This document shows positions 18,513 through 27,223 of a stretch of DNA of 64,000 bases, piece after piece. This stretch comes from Aureimonas ureilytica DSM 18598 = NBRC 106430. GTDB lineage: Bacteria > Pseudomonadota > Alphaproteobacteria > Rhizobiales > Rhizobiaceae. The notes beneath the pieces are model-generated. The model was given only the letters and a program-made list of their open reading frames with translations. It was not told the DNA's origin and ran no database searches. Each line of letters opens with the position of its first letter. The stretch's first letter is position 1. The stretch lies in the NCBI RefSeq assembly GCF_000382705.1, contig NZ_ARQE01000006.1, positions 103,028-167,027 on the forward strand, given 5' to 3'. The position numbers and the translations under genes were made by a program.

Positions 18513-20345
18513 TCAGTGGTTGTCGCGAGGCACGCCGCGCGTCTGCGCGAGTCGCTGGTATTGGACCGCGTTTTCGAGAACCGCGCCAGTCTCCATCTGG
18601 CCCACCAGCGTGCGCTGGATCTCCTGCCAGGGGGTCTGGTGCTCGGGATACTTGTAGCCGCCCTCGGCCTTCAGCGCGGCGCGGCGCTCGGCGAGCTCCT
18701 CGTCGGAAATGAGGATGTTGGCCGAACCGCGTCCGAGATCGATGCGGACCCGGTCGCCCGTCTTCAGCACCGCGAGATTGCCGCCCGCCGCCGCTTCCGG
18801 CGACGCGTTCAGGATCGAGGGCGAGCCCGACGTGCCGGACTGGCGACCGTCACCGATACAGGCGAGCGAGGTGACGCCCTTCTTGATGAGGTAGTCGGGC
18901 GCGCGCATGTTCACGACCTCGGCCGCGCCGGGATAGCCGATCGGGCCGGCGCCGCGCATGAAGAGAACCGTGTTCTCGTCGATGCCGAGCGCGGGATCGT
19001 CGATCCGGTGGTGGTAGTCCTCCGGGCCGTCGAACACGACGGCCTTGCCCTCGAAGGCGTTCGGATCGTTCGGGTTGTTGAGGTATCGCTCGCGGAACTC
19101 CGGCGAGATCACCGAGGTCTTCATGATCGCGGAGGAGAAGAGATTGCCCTTCAGGACCAGGAAGCCCGCCTTTTCCTTCAGCGGCTTGTCGTAGGTCTTG
19201 ATGACGTTCTCGTCCTCGATGATCGCGCCCCGGCAATTGTCGCCGATCGTGCGACCATTGGCGGTCATCGCGTTCTCGTGGATCAGACCCTTGGTCATGA
19301 GCTGGTTCACGACCGCCGGCACGCCGCCCGCGTGGTAATAGTCCTCGCCGAGATATTCGCCGGCGGGCTGGAGATTGACGAGGAGCGGAATTTCCTCGCC
19401 GAATTCCTGCCAGTCGTCGATCGACAGTTCGACGCCGATGTGGCGGGCGAGCGCGTTCAGGTGGATCGGCGCGTTGGTGGAGCCGCCGATCGCCGAGTTG
19501 ACGCGGATCGCGTTGATGAAGGCTTCGCGCGTCATGATGTCGGAGGGCTTCAGGTCCTCGCGCACCATGTCCACGATGCGAAGGCCGGTGCGATAGGCGA
19601 CCTCCTGGCGGTCGCGATAGGGCGCGGGGATCGCCGCCGAGCCCGGCAACTGCATTCCCAGCGCCTCGGCCAGCGAGTTCATCGTGGTGGCCGTGCCCAT
19701 CGTGTTGCAATAGCCGGTGGAGGGCGCCGACGAGGCGACGAGCTTCACGAAGCCCGCATAGTCGATCTCGCCCTTGGCCATCAGCTCGCGCGCCTTCCAG
19801 ACGATCGTGCCCGAGCCGGTGCGCTGGCCACGGAACCAGCCGTTCAGCATGGGGCCGACCGACAGGGCGATCGCGGGAATGTTCACGGTCGCGGCCGCCA
19901 TGAGGCAGGCGGGCGTGGTCTTGTCGCAGCCGATCGTCAGAACGACGCCGTCGAGCGGGTAGCCGTAGAGCACTTCGACGAGGCCGAGATAGGCCAGATT
20001 GCGGTCGAGACCGGCGGTCGGGCGCTTGCCGGTTTCCTGGATCGGGTGAACCGGGAACTCGATCGCGATGCCGCCCGCCTCGCGAATGCCCTCGCGCAGA
20101 CGGTTGGCGAGTTCGAGATGGTGGCGGTTGCAGGGCGAAAGGTCGGAGCCCGTCTGCGCGATGCCGATGATCGGGCGGCCCGACTGCAGCTCTTCCTGGC
20201 TGAGGCCGAAATTCATGTAGCGCTCCAGATAGAGCGCGGTCATGTCGGCATTGGCCGGATTGTCGAACCAGGCGCGCGAGCGCAGCTTGGTCTGCGCGCG
20301 GCCATGCGGGGCGTTGCCGTTCGGCGTGGTGAGTTCGGTGCTCAT
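18513..20345 (-). CDS. IlvD/Edd-family sugar-acid dehydratase (arabinonate/galactonate type)
   Basis: 610-residue iron-sulfur dehydratase converting L-arabinonate or D-galactonate to the 2-keto-3-deoxy acid. The three cluster Cys are Cys72 (SDLSPCNRH), Cys140 (TIGCDKTTP) and Cys213 (STGYCNTMG). The Mg-site and substrate regions ([31 protein letters not shown]) follow the L-arabinonate dehydratase subgroup rather than IlvD (DHAD) or phosphogluconate dehydratase. Context cannot choose between pentonate and hexonate; both may be used. It lies 34 bp upstream of the lactonase gene. Confidence 0.88.
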   Translation of the reverse strand: MSTELTTPNGNAPHGRAQTKLRSRAWFDNPANADMTALYLERYMNFGLSQEELQSGRPIIGIAQTGSDLSPCNRHHLELANRLREGIREAGGIAIEFPVHPIQETGKRPTAGLDRNLAYLGLVEVLYGYPLDGVVLTIGCDKTTPACLMAAATVNIPAIALSVGPMLNGWFRGQRTGSGTIVWKARELMAKGEIDYAGFVKLVASSAPSTGYCNTMGTATTMNSLAEALGMQLPGSAAIPAPYRDRQEVAYRTGLRIVDMVREDLKPSDIMTREAFINAIRVNSAIGGSTNAPIHLNALARHIGVELSIDDWQEFGEEIPLLVNLQPAGEYLGEDYYHAGGVPAVVNQLMTKGLIHENAMTANGRTIGDNCRGAIIEDENVIKTYDKPLKEKAGFLVLKGNLFSSAIMKTSVISPEFRERYLNNPNDPNAFEGKAVVFDGPEDYHHRIDDPALGIDENTVLFMRGAGPIGYPGAAEVVNMRAPDYLIKKGVTSLACIGDGRQSGTSGSPSILNASPEAAAGGNLAVLKTGDRVRIDLGRGSANILISDEELAERRAALKAEGGYKYPEHQTPWQEIQRTLVGQMETGAVLENAVQYQRLAQTRGVPRDNH

Positions 20346-20411
20346 GGGCTCTTCTCCCCTTCGGGGTTTTCTAGCCTGGCCTCCCTCCCGCTGCCGGGCG
20401 AGGCCGATCGG

Positions 20412-21476
20412 TCAGATCGTGGAAAACTTGTAGAGCGAGCGGTGGCGATAGGTCGCCCCCGCATCGAGACGCGCCGAGGGAAAGTCCGGGCGGTTCGGCG
20501 TGTCGGGATAGAGTTGCGGCTCCAGGCAGAAGGCGTCGCCCATGCGATAGGCGCGGCCGTTCTTGCCGGCCACCGTGCCGTTCAGGAAATTGCCGGAATA
20601 GAACTGGAGGCCCGGCTGGTCCGTCCACAGTTCCATCACGCGGCCGCTCTGCGCGTCTTCCACCCGAGCCGCCAAACGCGGCGCGTCGGCGACACCGCCG
20701 TCGAGGCAGTAATTGTGGTCGTAGCCGCGACCGCGCAGGATCTGCGGATGCGTTTCGCGCAGGCGCGCGCCGATCAGCTGCGGCTCGCGCAAGTCGAAAG
20801 GCGTCCCCGCCACCGGCGTCGGCTCGCCCTCGGGGATCGATCCGGCGTCGATCGGCAGATAGGTCTCGGCCGCGATCCGAATGCGATGCAACAGGATATC
20901 CGTCGGCTCGGCCGCGCCGCCGAGATTGAAGAAGGCGTGGTTGGTGAGGTTCACGATCGTGGCGCGATCGCTTTCAGCCTCGAACGCGATCTCCAGCTCG
21001 CCCGCCCGCAGCCGATAGGTCACGGAGACGTTGAGCGTGCCCGGAAAACCGCCCTCGCCGTCCGGGCTGGTGCGGGTCAGCGTCACGAACGGATCGGCCG
21101 CATCGCCCGTCGCAGCAATGTGCCAGACTTTCTGATCGAAGCCCTCCGCCCCGCCATGCAGGGCGTTGGCGCCATCGTTCGGCTCGACATGGTGGCTCGT
21201 GCCGTCCAGCTCGAACCGGCCCTTGGCGATCCGGTTGGCATAGCGGCCGATCGTGGCGCCGAAGAAGCCGCGATGCTCGATATAGCCGGCCAGATCGTCA
21301 TGGCCGAGAAGAATGTCGGCGAGCGCGCCCGCGCGATCCGGCACGATGAGCGCCTGGAGCGTCGCGCCGAAGGTCAGAACCCGCGCTTCGACCCCCTCGG
21401 TGCGCAGCGTGACGATCTCAACGGCTTCGCCTGACGGCAGCGTGCCGAACGGGGCGCGGGAAACTCCAGCCGTCAT
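20412..21476 (-). CDS. galM: Aldose 1-epimerase (mutarotase)
   Basis: 354-residue galactose mutarotase-fold enzyme interconverting alpha and beta anomers before sugar oxidation. Catalytic landmarks are NALHGG (first His), NLTNHAFFNL (catalytic His) and EPQLYPDTPN (catalytic Glu). The length matches GalM. It starts 3 bp after the upstream 1-dehydrogenase stop, so anomer supply and oxidation are translated together. Confidence 0.93.
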   Translation of the reverse strand: MTAGVSRAPFGTLPSGEAVEIVTLRTEGVEARVLTFGATLQALIVPDRAGALADILLGHDDLAGYIEHRGFFGATIGRYANRIAKGRFELDGTSHHVEPNDGANALHGGAEGFDQKVWHIAATGDAADPFVTLTRTSPDGEGGFPGTLNVSVTYRLRAGELEIAFEAESDRATIVNLTNHAFFNLGGAAEPTDILLHRIRIAAETYLPIDAGSIPEGEPTPVAGTPFDLREPQLIGARLRETHPQILRGRGYDHNYCLDGGVADAPRLAARVEDAQSGRVMELWTDQPGLQFYSGNFLNGTVAGKNGRAYRMGDAFCLEPQLYPDTPNRPDFPSARLDAGATYRHRSLYKFSTI

Positions 21477-21479
21477 GGA

Positions 21480-22409
21480 TCAATCCTCGATGAAGGCTTC
21501 GACCGCATGGCGACGGCCGAGCAGGAAAGCGTCCGCGACATGCTGCAGCGGCGACAGATCGACGTCGAGTGCGCCGGTCCGCGTCAGCTCGACGAAGCGC
21601 TTGTAGAGGCCGACATATTCCTCGTCCGCCTGGTCGACCTGAAGCACGTCGTCGATGAACAGCTTCTTGCCGCCCTCGCGAAGGCTGAGGCGCCCCATAT
21701 TGGTCTCGACATGGACGTTCCAGGTCTCGCCGCCGGTCTCGCGCCAGTCGAACTCGGCGCGAATCGGCGTGCCCACCGCGTCCGTGAACTCGAGATCGGC
21801 GGCGATCGGCGCGGCACGGTTCTCGGGGAACGAGAGATCGGAGCGCAGGAGGAACATCGGACGCGGCAGGATCGCGGTGACGATCGACAGCGCGTTGATG
21901 CCCGGATCGAACACGCCGAGGCCGCCCGGCTGCCAGATCCAGTCCTGGTTCGGGTGCCACTTGCGCACGTTTTCCTTCCACTCGACATGAACCGAGCGGA
22001 TGTCGGCATCGGCGAGGAAGGCGCGCGCCGGCTCGACCGCCGAAGCGTAGCGCGAATGCCAGGTGGCGAAGAGCGTGACGCCCTTTTCCTTCGCCAGCGA
22101 GACGAGCGGCGCGAGCTCGCTCACCGTCGCGCCCGGCGGCTTTTCCAGCATCACATGCTTGCCGGCGCGCAGCGCGGCTTCGGCCTGCGCGTTGCGCCCC
22201 TGCGGCGGGGTGCAGAGCGACACCGCGTCGATCTCGCCGCCGACAGCGGCGAGAAGCGCCTGCACGTCGGGAAAGGACGGCAGGCCGTCGATCGAGGCGT
22301 TGCGGCTGGCGATGGCGGCGAGTTCGACGCCCTCCACCTTCGCGATGGAGGGAACATGCTGGTCGCGGGCGATCTTGCCGAGACCCACGATGGCGGTGCG
22401 CAAGCTCAT
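21480..22409 (-). CDS. Galactose/L-arabinose 1-dehydrogenase (Gfo/Idh/MocA family)
   Basis: 309-residue NAD(P)-dependent oxidoreductase oxidising the anomeric carbon of D-galactose and/or L-arabinose to the lactone. The Rossmann motif is GLGKIA (9-14), the family motif EKPPG has its catalytic-type Lys at 90, and substrate-contact blocks are WHSRYA, HPNQDWIWQPGG and FDPGINALS. These agree with the Azospirillum L-arabinose dehydrogenase/pseudomonad GalD subgroup from memory. It is the second gene of the array, between gguC and galM. Confidence 0.88.
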   Translation of the reverse strand: MSLRTAIVGLGKIARDQHVPSIAKVEGVELAAIASRNASIDGLPSFPDVQALLAAVGGEIDAVSLCTPPQGRNAQAEAALRAGKHVMLEKPPGATVSELAPLVSLAKEKGVTLFATWHSRYASAVEPARAFLADADIRSVHVEWKENVRKWHPNQDWIWQPGGLGVFDPGINALSIVTAILPRPMFLLRSDLSFPENRAAPIAADLEFTDAVGTPIRAEFDWRETGGETWNVHVETNMGRLSLREGGKKLFIDDVLQVDQADEEYVGLYKRFVELTRTGALDVDLSPLQHVADAFLLGRRHAVEAFIED

Positions 22410-22419
22410 TGGGTCGACC

Positions 22420-23409
22420 TCAGAGTGCCTTGACCGAAACCGGCGCGGGCGACGCCGTCGCCAGCGTGTTCACGAGCGGCAGGCGGAACGGATGCGCCTC
22501 GATCTCGAAGCGGTCGCCGTCCTCGGTCTTCACGCCATGCGTCACCGAGAGCGTCGCCGTGCCGAAGAAATGGACGTGCAGGTCGCCCGGCCGACGGAAC
22601 AGGTCGTACTTGAAATGGTGGTGTTCGAGATTGCGGATCGAATGCGACATGTTCGCCTCGCCCGACAGGAAAGGCTTGTCGAAGATCACCTCTTCGCCCC
22701 GACGGATGCGCGAGGAGCCTTCGACGCTCTCGGGCAGTTCGCCGACCAGAAGCTCCGGCCCGAGCGAAGCCTGACGCAGCTTGGAATGGGCAAGCCAAAG
22801 ATAGTTGCCGCGCTCGGTCACGTGGTCGGAGAACTCGTTGGCGAGGCAGAAACCAAGGCGGAAGGGCGTGCCGTCGGGGCCGATCAGGTAGATGCCGGCA
22901 AGTTCCGGCTCTTCGCCGCCGTCGAGCGCAAAGCTCGGCGATGTCAGCGCTTCGCCGGGGCCCACGAGGCAGGAGCCGTCGCCCTTGTAGAACCATTCGG
23001 GCTGGACGCCGGTCTCACCCGCCGCCGGCTTGCCGCCTTCGAGGCCCATCCGGAACATCTTCATCGAATCGGTGATGTGCTCGCCCGCCGCCGACTTGTG
23101 CATCTTGTCGCGGCCGTCGGCCGAACCGAGATGGGTCAGACCCGTGCCCGCGACCACGAAATGGGCGGGATCGGCATGGTGGATCGGCAGGCCGATGCGG
23201 CCCTCCGCCAGCGCCGCGCCCAGATCGACCGATTCTCCACGCCCGGCGGACGCGACCTTCGTTGCCAGATCGACCCCTTCCGCGATCGCGGCCTGCGCCA
23301 GATCGTAGACCGACTGGAAGCCGGGCACCGCGTAGGCCACGCCCTGGTCGTCGCTCGCCACCACGGTCAGCGCGCCGCCGAGTTTCACCTGAAGAAGCCG
23401 AAGTGCCAT
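22420..23409 (-). CDS. gguC: GguC/AraD1-family protein (FAH fold)
   Basis: 329-residue protein of the GguC/AraD1 branch of the fumarylacetoacetate hydrolase fold, linked to 2-keto-3-deoxy-L-arabinonate metabolism and found beside chvE-gguAB in agrobacteria. Metal-binding FAH-like motifs are GDGSCLVGPGEALTSP and LANEFSDHVTE; the late HSIRNLEHHHFKYD block is typical of GguC. The start is the ATG at 23409 (MALRLLQVKLGG), 79 bp after a plausible sigma-70 promoter. It is the first gene of the 12.8-kb minus-strand array. The exact reaction is not proven by sequence. Confidence 0.85.
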   Translation of the reverse strand: MALRLLQVKLGGALTVVASDDQGVAYAVPGFQSVYDLAQAAIAEGVDLATKVASAGRGESVDLGAALAEGRIGLPIHHADPAHFVVAGTGLTHLGSADGRDKMHKSAAGEHITDSMKMFRMGLEGGKPAAGETGVQPEWFYKGDGSCLVGPGEALTSPSFALDGGEEPELAGIYLIGPDGTPFRLGFCLANEFSDHVTERGNYLWLAHSKLRQASLGPELLVGELPESVEGSSRIRRGEEVIFDKPFLSGEANMSHSIRNLEHHHFKYDLFRRPGDLHVHFFGTATLSVTHGVKTEDGDRFEIEAHPFRLPLVNTLATASPAPVSVKAL

Positions 23410-23479
23410 TGCCGGTCGATCCGTTCGCTCAGTGGAAGGGCCGGATCGCGCCGCCGCAGCGGGAGAATGCGCGATCCAA

Positions 23480-23516
23480 TTGTCTGCGTTATTTCGAACG
23501 GCTCCAACCTTGTCAA
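23480..23516 (-). promoter_or_regulatory. Promoter of the gguC-gguB array with overlapping TTGTCTG element
   Basis: On the minus strand a consensus -35 TTGACA (23516-23511) is followed after 17 bp by AATAAC (23493-23488). The sequence just downstream contains TTGTCTG on the plus strand (23480-23486), shared with the chvE2 upstream region. A repressor there would block initiation. The rest of the 244-bp divergent gap (23410-23653) shows no gene. Confidence 0.5.
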
Positions 23517-23653
23517 TGAGAGTGCGCGCCGTTGGCGGGAACGCAACCGGGAAATCGTCGCTGCACCGCGAAAGCCGCAGCGCCACGCGACTCGACAAGG
23601 TTATCGTCCCCGATTAACGAACCGGTGATCGATAGCTTCCCAGGCAGGCCGAC

Positions 23654-25054
23654 ATGACCTCGCATATTGACGAGACGATGGGGCGCGCACCTCTTTCCTG
23701 GGCGAGCCATATCAAGGCGACCTTCGCGCTCGGTTTACCGCTGGTCGGCGCGCAACTCGCGCAGATGTCCATCAACGTGACGAACACGGTCATGATCGGC
23801 CAGCTCGGCGCCGCCGAACTGGCGGCGGCGGTGCTCGCCACGCAGACCTTCTACGTCTTCTGGATGTTCGGCTCGGGCTTCGCCTATGCGGTGATGCCGC
23901 TTGCGGCGGCCGCGCACGGCAATCGGGACACGCGGGCCGTGCGCCGGTCGGTGCGCATGGGGCTCTGGGTCGTCGCGCTCTACAGCCTTCTCGTCATGAT
24001 CCCGCTCTGGTTCACCGAGGCGATCCTAGTGGCGCTCGGGCAGGAGCCGAGCATCGCCGCCGAGGCGGGCGGCTATGTGCGTTTCCTGCAATGGTCGATG
24101 CTGCCCTATCTCTCGACCTTCGTTCTGCGTTCCTATCTCAGCGCCTTGGAGCGGCCCAATGTGGTCCTCTTCATCACGCTTCTCGGCGCAGGTCTCAACG
24201 CGCTGTTCAACTACATCCTGATCTTCGGTCATTTCGGCGCGCCGGCGCTCGGCCTGCCCGGCTCGGGCATCGCCTCGGTCGGCACCTCGATCGCGACCCT
24301 TCTGCTGCTCATCGCCTATACGCGGCGCGCGCGCGGCCTCGAGATCTTCGATCTCTGGCGCCGCTTTCACGCCCCGGACTGGCCGGCCTTCTTCGAAGTG
24401 CTGCGCCTGGGCTGGCCGATCGGTGCGACGATCCTCGCCGAGGTCGGCCTGTTCACGGCGGCGTCGATCATGATGGGCTGGATCGGCACGCTGGAACTCG
24501 CCGCCCACGGCATCGCGCTTCAGCTCGCGTCGATCTCCTTCATGGTGCCGCTCGGCCTCGCCAGCGCCGCGACCGTGCGCGTCGGCACGGCCTTCGGGCG
24601 TCACGACGCGCCGAATCTCGCGCGCGCGGCCCGCACCTCCCTTCTGGTGGCCGGCGTCATTTCCTGCACGGCCGCAGCGGCCTTCTGGATCGCGCCGGCG
24701 GCGCTGATCGGGCTTTATCTCGACATGCGCCAACCCAATGCCGCCGAGGTTCTCGTCGCCGCAGTGCCGCTTCTGGCGGTCGCCGCCGCCTTCCAGATCG
24801 TCGACTCGCTTCAGGTCACGGCCAGCGGCATCCTGCGCGGCATGAAGGACACGCGGCTCCCCATGTTCATCGCGGTCGCCAGCTACTGGCTGATCGGGAT
24901 GCCGGTCGCCTATGGGCTCGCCTTCGGCCTCGGCTGGGGCGGTCTCGGCGTCTGGTGGGGTCTGGCGGCCGGTCTTCTCGTCGCGGCGATCCTCATGAGC
25001 GCGCGGTTCGTGGCTCTCGAAGGCCGGTGGCGGCAAGGCTTGGCCGCTCAGTAA
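23654..25054 (+). CDS. MATE-family multidrug/toxin exporter
   Basis: 466-residue inner-membrane exporter of the NorM branch of the MATE family, extruding cationic compounds with Na+ or H+. About 12 hydrophobic spans are present, with the family pattern of two similar halves: PLVGAQLAQMSINVTNTVMIG early in the first and GWPIGATILAEVGLFTAASI early in the second. The length is typical. It diverges from the gguC array; the start is the ATG at 23654 with a weak purine tract ahead. The substrate cannot be inferred from the neighbours. Confidence 0.9.
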   Translation: MTSHIDETMGRAPLSWASHIKATFALGLPLVGAQLAQMSINVTNTVMIGQLGAAELAAAVLATQTFYVFWMFGSGFAYAVMPLAAAAHGNRDTRAVRRSVRMGLWVVALYSLLVMIPLWFTEAILVALGQEPSIAAEAGGYVRFLQWSMLPYLSTFVLRSYLSALERPNVVLFITLLGAGLNALFNYILIFGHFGAPALGLPGSGIASVGTSIATLLLLIAYTRRARGLEIFDLWRRFHAPDWPAFFEVLRLGWPIGATILAEVGLFTAASIMMGWIGTLELAAHGIALQLASISFMVPLGLASAATVRVGTAFGRHDAPNLARAARTSLLVAGVISCTAAAAFWIAPAALIGLYLDMRQPNAAEVLVAAVPLLAVAAAFQIVDSLQVTASGILRGMKDTRLPMFIAVASYWLIGMPVAYGLAFGLGWGGLGVWWGLAAGLLVAAILMSARFVALEGRWRQGLAAQ

Positions 25055-25302
25055 ACCCCTTGAACACGCGGCCTCGCGCAAGCTTCGCCACGACGCAGCA
25101 CCGCCGTGACAATTTCACAACTTCCCCTCCCCGGAATCTTTCTACATTACCGATGGCCGCGCTGTATGAAGCGTGGTTCGATAGCGACCGCGAGAAGATG
25201 CGAGGGTGGCGTGAACCCCTGGCTTTCGGACCTGTCGTTCTCGACCGAGACGGAGCGGAACCCGGCTGCACTGGCCTGCCGGCTTCAAGAAGGGCCTAAC
25301 TC
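25055..25302. other. Intergenic region before the response regulator
   Basis: 248-bp gap. Open frames here lack a ribosome site or coding character. An AT-richer stretch at 25107-25152 (TGACAATTTCACAAC ... TTTCTACATTACC) is the likely promoter zone of the response regulator, but no confident -35/-10 pair can be named. Confidence 0.4.
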
Positions 25303-25701
25303 ATGCATCATGCCGGTGGTCTTCAGGGCAAACGCGTTCTCGTGGTCGAGGACGAGTTTCTCGTCGCACTGGATCTCGAATGCGAACTCGAAGAATCCGG
25401 CGCGCAGGTGACATGCGCGAGCACCCTGCATCAGGCGACCGGGGTGGTGAAGTCCGGCGGGTTCGACGCCGTGGTTCTCGATCTCAACCTGCATGGCGAG
25501 ACGTCCTATCCGCTCGCGGACTATCTCAGCGAGCATGACGTTCCCTTCGTCTTCCACACCGGACAGGGCGAACAGACGCTTCTCGCCAAGCGCTATCCAG
25601 GCGTCGCCGTCTGCAACAAGCCCTGCGAGGGGCGCGTTCTCCTGAAGACGCTGGAAAGCGCCATGTCGGATCAGACCGAGTCCGCCGGCCGAAGCGCGTA
25701 A
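25303..25701 (+). CDS. Single-domain response regulator
   Basis: 132-residue stand-alone receiver domain with no output domain. The phospho-acceptor is Asp60 (AVVLDLNLHGE), the acidic pocket is Glu16/Asp17 (VVEDEF), the switch position is Thr86 (FHTGQG) and the conserved Lys is Lys106 (CNKPCEG). It probably relays phosphate or binds a partner, as single-domain regulators of the HWE/HisKA2 kinase networks do in Rhizobiales. No kinase lies beside it. It is followed by two small genes with stress-type promoters. The ribosome site AAGAAGGG precedes the ATG. Confidence 0.9.
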   Translation: MHHAGGLQGKRVLVVEDEFLVALDLECELEESGAQVTCASTLHQATGVVKSGGFDAVVLDLNLHGETSYPLADYLSEHDVPFVFHTGQGEQTLLAKRYPGVAVCNKPCEGRVLLKTLESAMSDQTESAGRSA

Positions 25702-25717
25702 CGCCACCATACCTTAT

Positions 25718-25742
25718 GGAACCATTCCTTCCCTGGCCGGTT
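25718..25742 (+). promoter_or_regulatory. Putative EcfG-type general-stress promoter
   Basis: GGAAC (25718-25722), 18 bp, then TT (25741-25742), with the local end GGCCGGTT. This fits the RpoE2/EcfG pattern GGAAC-N18-19-TT of alphaproteobacteria. The predicted start is some 50 nt before the small secreted protein gene. The same arrangement recurs at 26617-26641. Confidence 0.55.
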
Positions 25743-25801
25743 CATTCGACACAACGGAGCGAAACCACGCGCTTCGAGGAAACGAACTGGAGCCCGACAG
25801 G

Positions 25802-26152
25802 ATGAAAAAGACCTTTCTCGCAGCCGCTTCGCTGACTCTCCTCATGGCCGGATCGGCCATGGCCCAGTCGAACATGACGAGCAATCCCGTCCCCGGCACC
25901 AGCGCCGGCGAAAAGTCGGAAATGCCCGCTGCCGCAGCCAGCACCGTGACCACCAACCGCGATGCCGCGCCGGTCGACACCAAGGAATCGACCAGCAGCG
26001 TACCGGTCCCCGGCAACACCTCCGGCATCGACAGCACCCAGCCGCTCCGCCCGAAGACGACGACCGGCGACGCGACAGCCGTGCCGACCGATACGGCCAA
26101 CCCGGTTCCGGGCACGAGCGCCGGTGAAGACGCGCTCCCGACGGCCAAGTAG
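25802..26152 (+). CDS. Small secreted disordered protein with repeated VPGTSAGE motif
   Basis: 116-residue exported protein. A clear signal peptide is cleaved after about residue 21 (GSAMA|QS). The mature part is Thr/Ser/Ala/Pro-rich, has no cysteine and looks disordered. NPVPGTSAGE occurs at residues 28-37 and again at 100-109, with a diverged copy VPVPGNTSGI in between (67-76), giving three evenly spaced units. No enzyme family is recognised. It has its own putative stress promoter upstream and a strong terminator 20 bp downstream, so it is monocistronic. A periplasmic or surface stress role is only a guess. Confidence 0.82.
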   Translation: MKKTFLAAASLTLLMAGSAMAQSNMTSNPVPGTSAGEKSEMPAAAASTVTTNRDAAPVDTKESTSSVPVPGNTSGIDSTQPLRPKTTTGDATAVPTDTANPVPGTSAGEDALPTAK

Positions 26153-26172
26153 GCTTTCTCCCCAACGAGAAA

Positions 26173-26201
26173 GGGCGGCTCCTGAGCCGCCCTTTTTTTT
26201 T
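26173..26201 (+). terminator. Rho-independent terminator of the VPGTSAGE protein gene
   Basis: Stem GGGCGGCT/AGCCGCCC with loop CCTG (26173-26192), followed by nine T (26193-26201). This is a textbook intrinsic terminator on the plus strand. Confidence 0.93.
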
Positions 26202-26261
26202 GCGTTTTCGCCTGCAACGGAGCGATCTCCCAGACGCGATCGGAGACGAGGTCCTCGCCTC

Positions 26262-26585
26262 CTAATGGTGCGCGTGCGCGGCTTTCTCCGCGTTGCGCTT
26301 GCGGGTTTCGGCTGCCTTCTTGGCGGAGGCGGAGCGCTCGGCCGCCGTGCGCGAGGCCGAAGCCTTTCCGCCCTTCTCGCCGCCCTTCTTCGAAGACGCG
26401 TGGTTCTCGGGATGGCCCCGACCGGACCCGCTCTTGTTGCCGCCCCCGCTTTCCTTGTTCACCGTCGCCCAGGCGCGGCGCTCGGCTTCCTTCTCCGACA
26501 CGCCGCGCGCCTCATACCCTTCCGCGATATGATCGGCCTTTCGCTCCTGCTTGTCGGTGTATTTCGACTTGTCTCCACGCGGCAT
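26262..26585 (-). CDS. Small basic stress-type protein (plasmid-stabilisation-like annotation family)
   Basis: 107-residue, strongly basic, hydrophilic protein. The N-terminal half (MPRGDKSKYTDKQERKADHI, then EGYEARGVSEKEAERRAWATVNKE) is a conserved Hyphomicrobiales family often labelled plasmid stabilisation protein without functional proof. The second half is Gly/Lys/Ala-rich (KKGGEKGGKA) with a His-containing tail, like histone H1-type or KGG stress proteins. The start is the ATG at 26585 with AGGAGG just ahead. It has an apparent EcfG promoter. A DNA-associated stress role is plausible but unproven. Confidence 0.85.
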   Translation of the reverse strand: MPRGDKSKYTDKQERKADHIAEGYEARGVSEKEAERRAWATVNKESGGGNKSGSGRGHPENHASSKKGGEKGGKASASRTAAERSASAKKAAETRKRNAEKAAHAHH

Positions 26586-26616
26586 GGCGTTTCCTCCTGC
26601 GCTTCCAATCAGGGGA

Positions 26617-26641
26617 AACCGGCCCTGCCGACGCAGGTTCC
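26617..26641 (-). promoter_or_regulatory. Putative EcfG-type general-stress promoter (second)
   Basis: On the minus strand GGAAC (26641-26637), 18 bp, then TT (26618-26617), again ending GGCCGGTT. It would give a short leader of about 25 nt before the gene starting at 26585. It is identical in spacing to the site at 25718-25742. Confidence 0.58.
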
Positions 26642-26658
26642 GCATGCCCGGCGCGGCG

Positions 26659-27213
26659 CTATTCCATGTTCGTGTGGTTGGCTCGCATCGCTTCGGCCGT
26701 GAGACCCAGCGAGGTCTTGAGCTTCAGGACCATGACCTCGAAGAGAACGAAGAGTGCGCCCTCGAACAGCGAGCCCATCGGCAGGACGGAGCGTGCGCTC
26801 GCGCCCTGATCGTCCGCCATGGTCTGTGCCGGGATGGTCAGCACGACATCCGCCATCTGCGGCACCCGGCCGGAAGGCTGGGCGGTGACGACGAGAACGC
26901 GCGCGCCGGCCGCTTTCGCGACGCCGACGAGCGCCACCGAAGTCGAGATTTCGCCGGGGCCGCAGACCACGAGGAACAGATCGCCCGGCCCAAGCGGAGG
27001 CGTCGTCATGTCACCGACGACCGAAACCGAGCGCCCCATATGGAACAGGCGCATGGCGAAGCCTCTGAGTTGAAGCCCCTCACGGCCGCCCGCATAGACG
27101 CAGACATGGCGCGCCCCCGCGATTTCGCGGCAGGCTACATCGACCGCCGCATCGTCGATGCCAGAGACGGCGGTGTGAAGTTCGTCGATGGCGGCACGGT
27201 AAAGATCGCTCAT
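26659..27213 (-). CDS. SIS-domain sugar-phosphate isomerase (6-phospho-3-hexuloisomerase-like)
   Basis: 184-residue single SIS-domain protein resembling HxlB/6-phospho-3-hexuloisomerase. The SIS fold landmarks are the phosphosugar loop CVYAGGREGLQLRGFAMR, a second region DLFLVVCGPGEIST, and a basic/Met-rich C-terminal helix. No HxlA-type synthase is nearby. It starts 10 bp after rhaI and is the third gene of rhaD-rhaI-SIS, so it probably acts on a phosphorylated intermediate of the same deoxy-sugar pathway. The start is the ATG at 27213; upstream in-frame codons overlap rhaI. The substrate is unknown. Confidence 0.85.
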   Translation of the reverse strand: MSDLYRAAIDELHTAVSGIDDAAVDVACREIAGARHVCVYAGGREGLQLRGFAMRLFHMGRSVSVVGDMTTPPLGPGDLFLVVCGPGEISTSVALVGVAKAAGARVLVVTAQPSGRVPQMADVVLTIPAQTMADDQGASARSVLPMGSLFEGALFVLFEVMVLKLKTSLGLTAEAMRANHTNME

Positions 27214-27223
27214 AGCCTCGCCC

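Noticed and set aside
18516..21434. A 972-codon plus-strand frame over the dehydratase and galM
   Set aside because: It is antisense to two intact enzymes, shows no domain-like pattern, and is explained by high GC and codon bias.
24993..25271. A 92-codon minus-strand frame near the response regulator
   Set aside because: It overlaps the MATE gene end, lacks a ribosome site and has no recognisable protein features.
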